Positions 33,501 through 48,500 of a stretch of 64,000 bases of DNA are shown in pieces. The first letter of the stretch is position 1; each line of letters starts with the position of its first letter. Source of the stretch: Graphiopsis chlorocephala. Taxonomy: Eukaryota > Ascomycota > Dothideomycetes > Cladosporiales > Cladosporiaceae. Position numbers and translations under genes: made by a program. The stretch is taken from contig JAIZZJ010000009.1 in the NCBI GenBank assembly GCA_022828445.1, forward strand, positions 62,001 to 126,000. Direction: 5' to 3'. The notes beneath the pieces were generated by a model. The model was not told the DNA's origin. It did no database searches and worked only from the letters and a program-made list of their open reading frames with translations.

Positions 33501-36500
33501 CATCAGCTCCCTGTGATCTTGGTAATTTGCTCAAAAGACAGCCACTCTCTAACATGGAGGCCGCAGGATCGGCGGTCGGTATCGCTTCCCTTGGGATACA
33601 AATCTGTCAGGGCTTGGTCTCATACTACCACGACTGGCGGAGCTACCATGAGGACATTTCTGCAGATTGCGACAAAGTCAGTCGCCTCAAGCGGACGCTT
33701 GCGTTGCTCAAAAAGAGACACTTGGTCGAGCCTCTTCGAACGCAGAATAGACGACACTGGTCCGCGAATCGCTGCTGTCTTGTACAGACAGTATTCATGG
33801 GCTGGAGAAGAGATGTGCCAAGCTGCAGGCATCTGGCCAGCCCACGAACCTTCGCGAGAGGACAGCCGCTGTGACGAAGAGAACTACATGGCAACGTCAT
33901 GGTTGTATTAGATGCACTCGCTGAGTTGCCAGATGGCGAAAACCGCTCGCTGGTGCTGGCAAAACTCCAAGGCCTCAACAGTAATGGAACCAATGCGAAA
34001 GCTTTAATAACCAGTCGGAGCTCCGCGGACATAGGAGGCGCCATGACAGGGATGAAAGCACTGGTTTTCCCACTCTCGGTTCAAGAGGTCAACGCAGGTA
34101 TTGGGCGTTACATCGTGAAAGAGTTCAGCCAGACACCTAGTCTTCTTCGGTGGTCATCCAAGATGCAGCTTTAATGTATCTACCATAAAAGGTTCCGTTG
34201 GGTCTTTTGCCAGCTGCAAGAGCTCAAAAGATTGAGATCGACCCGGGAGAGATCAATCGAAGCGGCCCTGCAGTCACTTCCCGTTGGTTTGAATGCCACC
34301 TACGAGCGCATGTTGGACCGCATATATTCAGCACGATCGACGAGAAGCTGTAGCAATGCTGGAATGGCTTTCGTTCGCCAAACACGCGCTTACACTTGGT
34401 GAGCTTCAGGAGGTGCGGCTGATCAACCCTGAGCATGAGGGCTTCGTCACGTGGGACGATCCAGGTTCTATCGACGATATATTCGAGATCTTTGGAGATC
34501 TCATACACGTGGAAGGCCCGTTCGACGTCTCCACGAAACACGTTCGCTGCTGGAAGGGAAGGCAAGAACGAGACTGGAAGGCTTACGACTCGTTTCGAAA
34601 TTGTATTCGAGTTCACGGCAAAGGTCCTAGCAATGCAATAGCCTCCTCCGGTAATCTTCTCGCCAGTGACCACACAAACCTGTACAACGCCTGGCGGAGC
34701 AACGAAGGAGAAAAACTCGCCAGAGTCCAACTCGCACACTTTTCTGTCAAAGAATACCTGCTGTCAGCTCATGCACGCTTTATCCGAGGGGCACATAAAA
34801 ATCGTTGAAGCCCTGGTCGATGAGGCGGCCGGGCAGCCAAGCGCAATGCCTGGCTTCGAACAAGCGATCGATCTTGCTGCGAAAGAAGGGTATGTAGACA
34901 TTGAGCGGATGCTGCTGGACCAGCTTATGTTAAGCCAGCTGCAATGAAGTTCAATTTGCGCTTATTGTGGGTGAAGGTCTTCTACCCTGAAATGGCTTCC
35001 GTAGACTTTGAGATTCGATCTCAGCCCCATCATTACAAAATGCTGGTAGGAGCACCATAGATGATAGCAGCTCTTTGCACCAGAATTTCGTCCCGACAAC
35101 GTATACAGTGCAGCAATATGCAAACGATGTCGAACACACACCGCCGTCTTTAGGGTACACGCGCATTGACCATTGACTCTGGCGACGGCGGTCTCGCTTC
35201 GGAGCCGGCATCCGTTGGTGCGCCACTACTGGGCTGGACCAAAGGCTATTCTCCTTGCTTCATTTATCCACCTTGCTATCTCATATCTCGCTCTTTTTCC
35301 TTTCGCAATAAATTTATACTTGACCTTGTGGAGTACGCTGGGTGACAGACACCTAGCTGTGCGAGGTCCCCTCCAATACACCTAGACAGTTGGTCGAGCG
35401 GCACATATTCACATCACAATTTAACAATGCGAGGAGACAGATCATACTCGTCCACAATGGACGAGCGCTCGCCACTTTTGCAATACCAGCCGCGACCGCA
35501 TCCACTCAGCCCGCCCGACGATGCCGTGGACCACCACGTACAATTCTGCAACTTGGTGGGTGTAACGCCGCATACTCTTCCAGCTGGCCAGAAACATACT
35601 CCGCATCCGCAGTCTCTGTACGCTCGTGCATTGCAGCGCCGGCGTAACCAGTCTTTCACTTATGCTCTTACGGCAACCCTTACCAATGGCTTGCTACTTT
35701 CCCAGGTCGTGCTTGGCGCTGCTCTCACAGGCCTTGGCGCAAGCGACAGCAGCAGAGTGTTGATCACCGTCTTTGGCGCATTGAACACGATCATTGCTGG
35801 AGTTATCGCCTTCCTCAAGTCTCGTGGTCAGCCATTGCGAGCTCGCATGTTCCGCGATGATCTGGACCGCGTAGTCGACGAGATCGAGTCTTCGGCAGTC
35901 ATGTGGCTCGGTATCTCAAGTGGTGTGCACGGCTACGATGCCATTGACACAGACGAGCAAGTCACCGTGCGCAGCGAAGTTGCCCGATTGACTCGCCTGT
36001 ATGACAAAGCTGTCAAGGCTAACACCACCAACGATCCGGACTTGTACGCAGCTGGAGGACCAGGCGATTTCCACCATGCGGCATTGCGTTCTCGAACCGG
36101 AGGACCAGCGCTGCCAGTTGTGGCACCTGAACCTCAACCCGCCGACCCACCCATTCAAGCACCTGTTATCCAGCCTCCAGTTGCCATAGAGCCCGATGTC
36201 AGTCCAGCAACTCAAGTGTCAACACCTCCACCTCCACCCGCACCCAAACCGATTGAAACTCCGGAACCTGCTAAAACAACCGAACCGAGTCCTCCTCCAC
36301 AGGAAGAACAACCACCAACTGCCACTCCCAGCCAAGACACTCCCGCATCTGCGCCAGAGCAAGCTGCCCCAGCTCCGGCTCCAGCTCCCGTGCCATCAAC
36401 TGAGCCCGCTGTAAACGATGAAAAGCCGGCCACCAGTTCTACGCCGACAACACCAATTACTGAACGTCCCAATCTCGATCCCGACGCAAGCCCAGCAACT

Positions 36501-39500
36501 GTCGCTCGCCTTCCACCTAGAGAGAAGACACAGAAGCTGTCGAGACTAGACGATCTGAGAAGATCTGTGAGCGAAGCTACAGTGATCTCGCCATCCGCGG
36601 GATGGCCTTAAACTGTGACATGCGCTGTAAAGACCCATGTAAAGATCAACGATGGAGAGTGTCGAGGTTCACAGTAGCATATGTTGCTGTGACAGAGATA
36701 ATGAGAGGAGATGTGTTGTCTAAGACACCTACTGGTCCGCCCCACAGGCACAAGTGTAACGCATAATGTATGAATTGTACAGGTATCAGAGCCCACCACT
36801 CATCCACAATGGCGAAAGCCAACTTTGGCCACAAAACCTTCGATGCTAATCTAAAAGCGACGAAACGGCCTACTGACTGCCTGTTTCATGTACCTCCTTC
36901 ACCGAACTGTTCAAATTGACCTCTTCCCGACTCGTTGCTCTCCGGCACAAACCCTATTGCAGCGATGATCTTTAATACTTTTCCAGCATCGGTCCCACTA
37001 TATGACAACCTCGTTACCCTCTTGTTCCCCACCGGGCCCATTGGAGTAAGATTCAGACCAGCTCTGCATTCTTCGGGAATGTCCTCGTCTCTGGCTTCTC
37101 GAAAATCAATAGCTGGGCCTCCGTCATCTGTTTCACGTATGATGGCAAGTGTGAAAGAGGCCAGTGTGCGGTACTCGTTCGCGATGAATGCTAAGATCTC
37201 AATTCAAGTTGATCCTTGATTGAGAACCACTAATCAAGGGACTAGCTAATGAGACACCATCTGGATATTTCTCTCGAATCTCCGTCGTGACTAAGACCGA
37301 ATGCTCCCCATAGCCAGGATAAACATACTGGAAGGCGAGCGACTGGACGTCCAGATTTGCGCCCTCAACGACATCCCGCGTAAGAACAGCAAGTGGTTCA
37401 GACTCTGCTGCAGACCGTAGTATGTCGCGAATAAGGGTTCGAAACTGAGCAAGTTCTTCACATATGAGCATGATGATTGGGTCAATCCTATAGTTTCGAA
37501 TGATGATTGTGCTAGGGCATAACAATCTCTTTCTAAGCATACGACTTAGCTCTGCTACACCAATCTCAGAGTATATCACGATGCCCGCATTGTCTCTTGG
37601 CCAGGCCAGATGCGATACATCGAATTGGATCACAAGTGTCTCGATCAAAGTACGGGTGCGAGGCTCTGTGGATCGAGATTTCAGTTTCTCAAGGTCTGAA
37701 CCCAAGAGACTGGTCGTCCAGGTCGCGAAGAAGAGCCGCAGAGCATCGTCGATATTTTGTACGGTTGCTCTCACACACGTCCCTCGAAAGGATGTGATTT
37801 CCGACGGCTCCATGTATTCTGCCCTACATGTGGGTGCGGCGAGACTGCTGCTGATGGCGAGTACGTGGGCTTTGCCTACCATCTTTCTGCCAGCTCTGTT
37901 GGAACCGGATCACCTTCAGGAGCGGCCATCTTGGAGCAGGCGTGCAACAAAATTGACGTAACTAGGGGACACAGAAGCTCGGTACAATGGTGGTGCTCAA
38001 AGGATTCCGTGAGTGTTAACGTGACATTTGATTGTTGCAAGGAAGCAGGCTCAAGCGATGTGGACTTTACGAGTTTCCGGAATCGCAGGACCATGTACAA
38101 TGACGTAGTGAGTATAGAAATATACCTTGTGCAGCATTTACATTGCTAAGAGGCATTCGACAAAGAAGATGTCAACCACTCGCTCATCCAACTAACCGCA
38201 GCACCGAGACCTCGATCCATCGCATCCCTCTCGCCTGCCTTCCTTGGGTCACCTCTTACAAGGCAAGCATGTTCCACACCGGGAAAGTGCCTGTATTCAA
38301 AAGGACTTCCCTTCTCCTGCAGTACTTTGAACGTCTTCGCCTTCAAATACGGCGCGTACATCGCATCGAACTCAGGCGCGAGTACTTGCACCGGTACCCG
38401 CGAAGATACAGAATCGATGTCAGCTTCCGTAAGCAACGACGGATGCCCGATGGTGAGGCAGTCCAGCAGAGGCTGCGAGCCACTGCCCGGGTTGAGATTC
38501 TCTGAAGCAAGATAGAAGCCAGCCCAGCCGCCGTAGCAATATCCGATGGCGCCAAACTTTGAATACTGAGCTCTCAAATGGCGAGCGCATGCCAGGATCT
38601 CGGGCGACCGAGCTTCGCGGGAGTTTGTGGCGAGGTATTGGTCGAGATTGAGCTCAGGCCATGGCGGCTCGCGCGTGGTGAGGACGTCCACTGGCAGAGG
38701 GTCGTTGTTGAAGCTGTACAGTCAGCGATGAGTACGTATCAGAAGGTATTGTACGACGGCGAAGCTTACAAGTCTGGCACGTAGACTGTGGCTCCAACTG
38801 CCTGTGCCAAATGGTCGGCAAGCAGCCTGTTGTTGCGAAACTCCCACCCGAAGAGGTCACAGATGAACAGGATGGCTGCGGAAGAGGAAGAGCCTGTCAC
38901 GTAAGCTTGGTTGGAGGTTGTCGGGAAAGGTACAGTATGGCCGGTCGGCTCGCCGTCCCACTCGAATCCAGTGATGCAGCATGTAGAGAAAGACATCGCG
39001 AATACGCTGCTGGAGGTGCGTTCGGCGTTGTTGGAAAAAAAATCGGATCTGCACAAGTAATTCTTAACAATGTAAAGTCTCGAAGTTGCTCAGCTGCTCA
39101 GCTGCTCAGCTGAAGGATGTGGTAGCTCTGGCATACGGATGCCCAGCGCATGCGCCACTCGAACTCCATTGGCTACTGTTCCGCGAACGGCTAGGAGCTG
39201 CACATGCAGGTCGCTATCTGTAAGATCACTTAGCCACTTATGCAATACTGCATCAAACGAGGCCTCCAGAAAGGCGAAACAACATCGATGACCGATCCAG
39301 GATTCTTCAACGTCTCAACGACCTCCGCAACCTGTGTTGCTACTCTGTGATGCAAAGACTTTCAGGAATAGAGCATCATCCTTATAACGCCATGGGACCA
39401 CGATCGGAGAACAAACTATATGCTTGAGAAGGTGCAACATGACAAGATCGCAGTGCGTCAGGCCATCTCCTATGTATTAGCTATTTGAGCGTCGACAGCT

Positions 39501-42500
39501 GCTCAACATGACCATGTACGCGGAGATCTTTCCCATCGAAATGCGCCGTGCCTTCTCCATACGACTTAGAGATGACAATGTAGCGCTGTTCAACTAACAG
39601 AGTGATCTCTACTCGCGGATCCATTTCGTAAATGTGAACGAAGCATTCCTAGCAAGGAGGTCGAAGAAGAAGTTAGTGAAGTACTTCACCCCAGTCTTGG
39701 AGCTTGTGCTGGTATCCTCAGCCTTATTGTTTGGTCCGAGAGGGATCATCTCATGGAAACTGTTGGAGTGCCACATCGAAGCGAGTGCGATCTTTGCAGC
39801 TCCATCAAGTTCTGGCTCCAGGCTCCAAGAACAGAGGACTTTGAAGTCATTACTGCCTTGACCGATGAGATCTCGAACCTTTGCAGTCGCGTCATCCCTT
39901 CACGGCTAACCCGCAGACCATGTTCGGCTTATCAGTAAGTCACGATTGGCAGTACTTAGTACTTATCAAGCCATTCATCGTCAATATCGTGAGTACGCGC
40001 TTCCGGAGCGCGTGAGATCGCGAACTTTGTATGCATCCCTCTTGCTTCTCTGTGCTCCAATCCGCGCGAGTTGGTCGGCTTGCACGTTTTGTTCTCTGGA
40101 AATGTGGCAAAAACGTACTTCGCATCTTCGTTCGGCCTGGTCGTTAAGCAGCCGAAGGAGCCTTTCCACAGGTCCACATTTGCCACACTTTCGCCCATCA
40201 TCTTAGTCCACTGCTGAACCTTCCATTTTGCCACCCAGTCTATTCTGCCTTCGATTTTCCTGTCGATACTGACTGCAACCGAGCTAGCTGTAATAATCCA
40301 TCTGATCGAACATTTCAGACTCCGGGAACGGCATACTGGAATATTCTCCGCAAGAAAGGCGGCGCAATCCTCAGGGTTGTCCGCTCGAGGTCTGCAAATT
40401 GGTGTTCAAGTTTGCGAGAATTGAGCAACTGCGTATCGGTCTGTGGATTCCTTGTTGCTTGTCTATGTGATGATGTGTTACAAAATATTCACTTCGCGAA
40501 AGACATAGTGAGTAAGGAGAGGGTTGAGGAAGGTTCGGCGATCGGGCTTCGATCTTACCGATATCGGCTCCATCGCTCACTTCTCGGCTTCATTGATGGC
40601 GTTCACGTTGGCTCTGGTCAAATGAGATGCTCCAATGTCCCTTCTGGTAACAATTTTCTGTTATGCTTGCCTCGAACTACCATTAACATGTCGAGGTCAG
40701 CTTCTTGAACGAAATGATCGCTGCCTACTCACCATGTTCGCATATAATGCGCCCGCAATGCTCAGCATGTCCAAATCTCGCAAACACCGTTGCGTGACCT
40801 GAGACGTCCCCCTGAGGGTGGAAAGACTCATCAAGGAAAGCTGGAGAAGTACCTCAAGGTCGTAGGCTATAATGGCAAATCTTCATGTTTGGAAAGCAAT
40901 ATGTGCTTGACTTGACCTTCCTCTTTAGGCCGATCTGTGCTGATCTCGCCTTGTCTCCAGGCCAAGGCCCAGCATGATGCAATATCCAGCCCATTGGCGT
41001 GATAACAAATGTGATATAAAGACGTAGGTATAGACGCTGGTGGTCTCGACAGACTTCAAGCCATTATACTCCAGCGAAACTTCGCTCATGAAGCTCTCCC
41101 AACTCTTCCTTGCCGCAGCTGCGGCCATCGCGTCTCCGATCTCCGTCAATGACACTACTCCAGCCTTCGTTGGTCCCGAGAATGGACATCTTGTGATCGT
41201 CGGCGGCAACTTGCAGAGCGAAAGCATCTGGCAGCGCATTATATCTCTCGCTGGCGGACCAGATGCACCCATCGTGGTAGTTCCCACTGCCGGTGGCGAA
41301 CCTACCTACGGCGCCAACTTCTCTTCTGCCGCGACGCTGCGCAAGCTGGGTGCCACCAATGTGACAGTTTTGCACACTTACGACCCTGCTGTGGCTGATA
41401 CCGAAGAATTTATTGCACCGCTGCTCGCCGCGAAGGGAATCTTCTTTGGCGGAGGTCGGCAGTGGAGACTCGTTGACGCTTATGCTGGGACGAAATCCGA
41501 AGCTGCATTCCAATCTGTGCTGGACCGTGGAGGTGTAATCTCTGGTTCCAGTGCTGGAGCGAGCATTATCGGCAGTTTTTTGGCCAGAGGTGATACTGCA
41601 AACAACACGATCTTGATCGGAGATCACACCGTCGGCTTTGGGTACCTGAAAAACTCAGCGATTGATCAGCATGTTCTGGTCAGGAACCGCCACTTCGACA
41701 TTCTCGAGATCACCAGAGCGTACCCCGAGCTGCTGGGCTTGGCAATCGACGAAGACACGGCATTGGTTGTGCACCAAAACGAGGCTGAAGTTATTGGGCG
41801 CACGTATGCCCTGATCTATGATGGAGGCTTCTGGTCAAGAGAAGGAAGTTGGGAGCGAGAGCTGCCGTCGCCTGACTCGAGATTCTACTTTTTGAAGGAG
41901 GGCGACAAGTATGACCTCAGTAAAAGGCAGGTGATCGTGGACAACTCCACAAGCGCCGTGGACGACTACTGAGGACCACGATTTTTTCGCGCCAGCTCGG
42001 TTAGCAGCCTCCAAGTCTTCTACGAATACAAGCAAAAACATTCACTCACGAGCAAACTTTCTTGACATCCAATACCTCCCCGAGAGCGTAAACCCCCCAG
42101 CGGTCTTCAGCTCTGAGCTTTAGACTTTTCTTCTCTTTGTTCTCTCCTCCGCCGTCTCTTCTCCGCTCTTCTTGCCGCTCACTCTTCGCGGCGGGCCATG
42201 CTCTCTGCCAAATTCATGCCCACAACCCCTTAGAAATCATAAGCCGTCTCTGCTGTCCATGTTATGTCCACGTCACCTAAGGATTGGTAGAATGTGGGAG
42301 CCTGTGCCCGAGGTGCCATCATTCGGGCCGCAGCCGATACATCTTTGGCTTGTAGTGGTGTAAGCTTCCAAACCTCCACCTCGCACTCTTGGTATGCTTG
42401 TTCGTTGACCAGCGCAAGCGCTCGTGCCCAGGCATCGAAGTTCGGAAGCTGCTGGCCTTCGTGGTATGCTCCTTTAAGCAATCCTCTAGCAGCCCGCGCA

Positions 42501-45500
42501 GCAGCAGACTCGGTTATTCCTCGGAATATATCGACGCATATTGTTGCGATGGTGACTTTCTGCCAACCTTCTGTGCTCCAGGACTTGTGTTTGAGTGCAG
42601 CAACCAAGACGCGAAGTTCAGCGGTTTTTTGACTCATATGTTGCTTTTGCGGGTAAGAGGGCAGTACAAAGTTAGTTGTATGCTGTGCTCACCTACCTCT
42701 TGTTTCTTTGCCAGGGCCCTTTCGAGTGCCTCTTTGCTGAGTTCCTCGTGCTGAGCAAGCAATGCCTCTAGATATGGAAAGATGTGAAGAAGTGGTGAGG
42801 CCTGAAAGATGCATCGGGCCTGGACCCGTGTCTCCAGGGGAATAGAGCAAAAAGATGGTACAGATTCGTGCGCGTGAGCTTTACACCGCAGGGCATTAGC
42901 AGGGAAGTGGAATGGAATGTACGATTACATACTGGATAGAATCGAGCCATTGCTCACCCGAGACCTTCGCCTACTCCCAAAACGATCCGAGTAACCCTGC
43001 TTCCAATGACCTTTGCTTCCTCCAAAGACGTCTTTAAACAATTTGGTGGTCATGCCACACATGGACGATGCAAACGTATAAGTTCTTCGGAGTCTCCTCG
43101 CCTGATCAAATCTGACAGCCACGGCATGCGGCAAGCCAGGCAGAGGCTCCATGCGTGCGCCGTGAGCGCAACATTTGTATGAGGCGGTTTTCCAGCTTTT
43201 CTGCGTTGATTTCTTTGGAAGCCTGCCTATCCTCCGAGCTGAGGTCTGGCAAGTCTACGCGCGGGTCACGATCTGCTTCCATGTCTTCCTTGTTAATGTA
43301 AGCGTCGCTGCGTTCGGTCATGTTGGCGTTTGAATTGGGAATTCTTGAGTGGTTGATGATTGAGAATGAGTGAGATGTCCGTGTAGGTGAATTGCAAAAT
43401 GGCCGAAAGGTGTGGCAGGCAAGAAAATCGGATTCTGTTGAAGGTTCTGATACTTTATAAGTTGGGCAGAACCACGAAGATGTTTGTGGTGAACAGATAA
43501 GCGCAGCATCAGAGCGAGACGGGCGCCTTCCAGCTGTCATGTATTGATCAGTCACTGAGCAAACGCTTCCAGAAGCGCAGTTGCACGAGAAAACCAGTTC
43601 TTTCATGAATACCAGTAAAGTCACGTAGTCTGCATGGTCCCGCGAAAGCGCTGTTTGTGGCGTTAGGCACTTCTATGAGCATCCAAGCGATTCGCGCAAG
43701 CTGGAACATGATCAGTTATCAAGTAGCTTCGCAGTTTAGCCCAAGTGAAGTGAGTCTATCCCAATATCGAAGCACATGTCCTGGCAAAGGCGCCATGATT
43801 TTGTGTAAGATGTGTCCTCGTCCAGACGTAGTTTCTGGAAAATCAGCGCCCGTTGCAGCGCACGTCGGGCAGTGAACTGGAGTCGCAGTTGGCCTGATGT
43901 CAAGACAGTGAAAGGCGAAGTCAAGTCGGCGCCTTCCACTCTCACCTCACCAAACTGGATTTTTACGACCGTCTTTCTGAGATTTTGTATCAAAAGTCAA
44001 GCTCGCGGGTGCCTCTTGCTTTCCATATACCAACGCAACTGCACCATCAGCAACAACAAACTTTCCAACTCACCGCAAAACAAACCCTTCGGCACCAGAC
44101 ATCAGTACCACACTCAATAACCACACAAAAAACCATGGCCGCCGATCGCGAAGACTGGACGTGCAGCATCTGCTACGACGACTACCCATCATCCGAAAAA
44201 TACTGCAAGATCCCGGACGAACTCAACGCATACTGCTACCGCGCCTGCGCGACCTGTCTCCGAACCCAATTCCTCTCAGCACAAGAGAACGAGATCAACT
44301 ACCCGGTCAAATGGCAGAAACAAATCCTCCACCCGCGACACTCCCCGAGCGCTTTCAGCCAAACTTTTGTGAGAGCATATGAGGCGAAAGAGAGGGAGTA
44401 CAAGACACCGGCGCTGGAGAGGGTGTATTGCGAGTGCGGGACGTTTGTGGCGCCGATGGTCGGTGAGGATGCGCGGCCTAGCTTTTTGACGCTGGCGAGC
44501 AGTAAGCTTTGTCCAGGTTGCGAGGCGAGATGGTGTCTGCGCTGTGCACAGAGGTGTGGCGGGTTTGGCGTGCCGCACGAGTGTGTGCCAGAGCGAAGGC
44601 TCGGGGAGAGGAGGCTTGCGCTCGGAGGACTCAAGAAGGGCAAGGACTTTCAGATCTGTCCTGGTAAGGGCTGTGGCCGGACTATCGAGCTGGTGGAGGC
44701 TTGCAATGCTATCACGTGTCAGTGTAGCACCAGCTTCTGCTACATTTGCGGAGAACAAGCTGAGCCAGAGTCAGAACATTGGCTGAGAGTGGATGGTGGC
44801 TGTCCGCGCTACGGTGCTGTAGGGAGCGGACGAGCGATATTCGACGACGACTTTGGCCCTGCCATTGATGAAGCCGACGCGGGAGCTGCTTTTGCGATGG
44901 AGGAAAGGGAAGTCTGGGAGCGCGGCGAAGGTGAGTCCACGACCTTCGACTTCATCCGCTGGGCATGGCAGGCTGCTATGGCCGAGGATGATGCCTATGT
45001 CGCACAGCTCGATATCACGTTCGGTAACCCTGGAGCTGATGAAGAGCAAGCCGTTGACGAGGTCCACAGAGCCATGGAGATGTATCATCCAGTAAGCCAC
45101 AGCGGCGTGTCCGAGGAGCAGTGGCAGGAGCTTGTGAGATCGCACACAAGCGCCGTCGGAGACTGGCTATCAGGGCTGCAGCGTTTCGTCACATCCAACC
45201 AAGGCAGCGCCATGGAGCATCTGGGTGGCGCATTGCTGGATTATCCACCCCACCACGTCTTCAACATGGCCGTTTCGGACGATCGCGAGGCAGCCGCCGT
45301 ATGGGTAGAACAAGCCAACGCTATGGCGACAGAGTGGACCCTTGACAATGACATCGAATTGGCCGGCAGTGCGGTGTTCGATGTCGGTCCTGACGGCGCA
45401 CTGGGCGAAAGTTGGCGCGTTAGAGACATGGCTATGTTCGACAATGTCCCGGCTTTGGGATTGTCCAAACTTGCTGGCGGCGCCCTTCTGGTGGTGCCAA

Positions 45501-48500
45501 GACCATGGCAAGTGGCGGAACGCCGATTCGAAGGCGGATTTCTCGAAGGCGGATTGTTCGGGCTGCCTACGATTGACAGCGAGGAAGAGGAGGCTGCTGG
45601 TGGCGAGGCTGCTGGAAAGGATACCGCTGAAAATGGGAACGCCGCTAAAGAGACCGGCGAAGACCAGACTGCCGAAGACCAGACTTCTAAAGACGAGACT
45701 GCTGACGAGACTGCTGAACAAGATACTACCGACAATGATGTCGCTGAGAATGACACCGCTGATGAAGATAACCCTAAAGAAGAGACTGCAGTGGAAGAGA
45801 CTGCAGAAGAAGCGACCGCTGAAGAAGACCCTGCTGAAGCCAATGCGGCTGAAGATGATACCGCTCAAGACGACATCACCACACTGGACGCACACATCAG
45901 AGAAGTCAGTGTTCCCACAATGCGAACACTGACAAGGTACCTCTTTCGTGATGTCAATCTCATCGTGACCGAGATCCATTCCCTCGTATACGCGATCCTG
46001 CATCCAATCAGTCCACTTCTTCAGTTTATGATACACTACATCGTCTTTGGTGTCATCAACCAAGAAAGGTATGACCAGGAGCACGGCCTCGAATACCGTG
46101 GTCAACTCAGGATCCCAGGCTCGTGGCTCGAGGGTGGCGAGTTGGACGACCGGTTCTACTCCAACATACGCAGATCTGGATGGTACAGCCAAGATGTGGC
46201 CTTCATGCGAGCGTTGATCGAGATGGCACGCTGCTTGATTTTGCAGTCCAGTTCCATGAATTGGCGGGCAGCGGTGCGCGGTATGTAGAAGCAGTCAAGA
46301 AGGGAGGGCTGGATTGTGCTTGCATTTGCGCAGTCCTTGACTTTAGGGAGGTCTCACAATAGATGTTGTTTCGCCAGACCAGTTGGATGGTTCAGAAGCT
46401 GTTACCACAAATGTATAATAGGATCACAATTGGATACCAAACAAACGCTTGAATTGCGAGCGGATACCCTCGACATATCAACCTCAAAACTTGCGCTTGA
46501 ATCGCCAGCTTCAACGTTTGGGCTGAGGCCAGCAAAGAAAGCGACGTTTGATGTGTAAAGATGTGCTAGCGAGTCTGTCAACATAGCCAAGCGAGCGTTA
46601 GTGATTGAAGAAGATGCAGAGCTACGAAAGCCTGACGTGGATGAGCGTGACGTCGTTCCTCGGACTCCAACTCCTACGCCTGCGGGAGAGGTGGATCGGC
46701 AGCATTTTCCGGATCGACGGCAATGCGGCTGCGACTCCCTGGTCTCTCGTGCAACACTCCAAACGTTCGTCGTACCGGAGCCGGACATGTCTTCTCCACA
46801 ACATCCCGACTTCTTCCACGCGCGGCCGCCCAGTCTTCGTCTGCCGCGTTGAAATCTCTTAAAGAAGAGAGCGCCCCACCAACCGTCCTCGTTATTTTCG
46901 AGCGGACGTCTCTCTCGCTGGCCCAAGCTGGGTGCCATGGGCCAGAAATCTTGTCTGCCGGGCAAGCAATTCTTAGTTTCTTCCTTGGCGGAAGCGTAAG
47001 GCGAAGGATTGCTTGACGCGGCCAAGGCGAGCATCTTGCTTGGTGCCACTGCGTCATCGACTAAGCTTCCCACTGCAGGAGTCTTGTTCAGCCTCAGACT
47101 TGTGAGGATGGATGGCACGTCAGCCATCTGCAAATACATCCTTGGTGATGTTGATACATATGAGAAGAGGCACAGACAAGGCACACACACGATGCCACGT
47201 GACACAGCAGATGCAATCCCCGCCCTCCGCATCTCCATCTCCATCGGTCGATGTTGTGTGCCCGCACGGAGATCTTGGGGCAGCAGCGCACGGCGCGGCC
47301 GGCTCCAGCAGCAAGCAACATCGACTTTTGCATGTGCTGAGCTAAGCCAAGACCAAACTCTGCTTGGTCGATCACTGCCGTGCGAGGCCGACGAGATCCA
47401 TCGCGTCGGCGAGCAGGTGGAGGCGCGCGAGAGCTTCGAGGAGGCCTTCTCGCCTTACGCGACACCGCCACCTGCGTGGACGTGACGTGCTGGTCGAGAT
47501 TGCATGTATCGCACACCGAATGTCGCTGGAGAAGCGTATGGGAAAGCATCACCTGCATACTAATTACTGCACTCCGGTACGCCACAAAGAAAGACGTCAA
47601 GCGTCAAGCATGACAAGCCGGCACAAGTCTGCGAAGCCCGACTACCTTTTCTCCCTCGTGGCGCAACCTTGCTGCTTAGCGTACACCCGCACTTCACCCA
47701 TGTGGAGCACCGCTCGTGGAGGGCCGTTAGCGAACCACTCACATCGTCCGCCTGATGAGCCAAAAGCTCGAATCTCTACATTTCTCGCGGAACATCCGAT
47801 CTCCAAGCTCTGAGACACGTCATTGTGCGTGCGACCCGTGAGCAGTTACCCAACGGCGCAACCCAGGGAAATGCTGGAGCAGGTAGGGAAGCTGTTTTAA
47901 GTCTAAAGAGTGTTGTCCGGAACTCTCGCATGTTGTTTTCTTCTTTGTCTCTATCCTCTTACCATCATACCCTGCTTTGCGTGACCACGATATCCTGTCA
48001 ATTTACAAGACAGGCTTCTGGTGTGGCATACTACTAATTAGATACGCTCACAGCAGCGCCTATCTCCGCCTAACAGCCCAGCATGCCTGCCCGCTTCAAC
48101 GATGAGCCGGCGCAGGTCATGGGCCAGGCCGACCTTGACCGCGCCAACACAAAACTCGAAGGCCACGAAGACGAGAAAGACCACTCAGACGACGGCATTG
48201 CAAGAAGCGATCCCGCCAATGGCGCCACTGGCGACAAACTCGAAAAGCTGGGCACCTACGACAAGTACGAGATCAGCGAAGAAGATTGCTACGAGGAATT
48301 GGGCTTCTGCTTCCCGACAGCGAAGAAGTGGTACATTGTCACCATCATCTTCTGGGTACAAGTCTCCATGAACTTCAACACGTCTTTATACTCGAACGCC
48401 ATCGGCGGAATCTCCGAGGAATTCGGCGTTTCAGCACAAGGTGCCCGTTGTGGTGCTATGATCTTCCTCGTCACTTACGCTTTTGGTTGCGAGCTTTGGG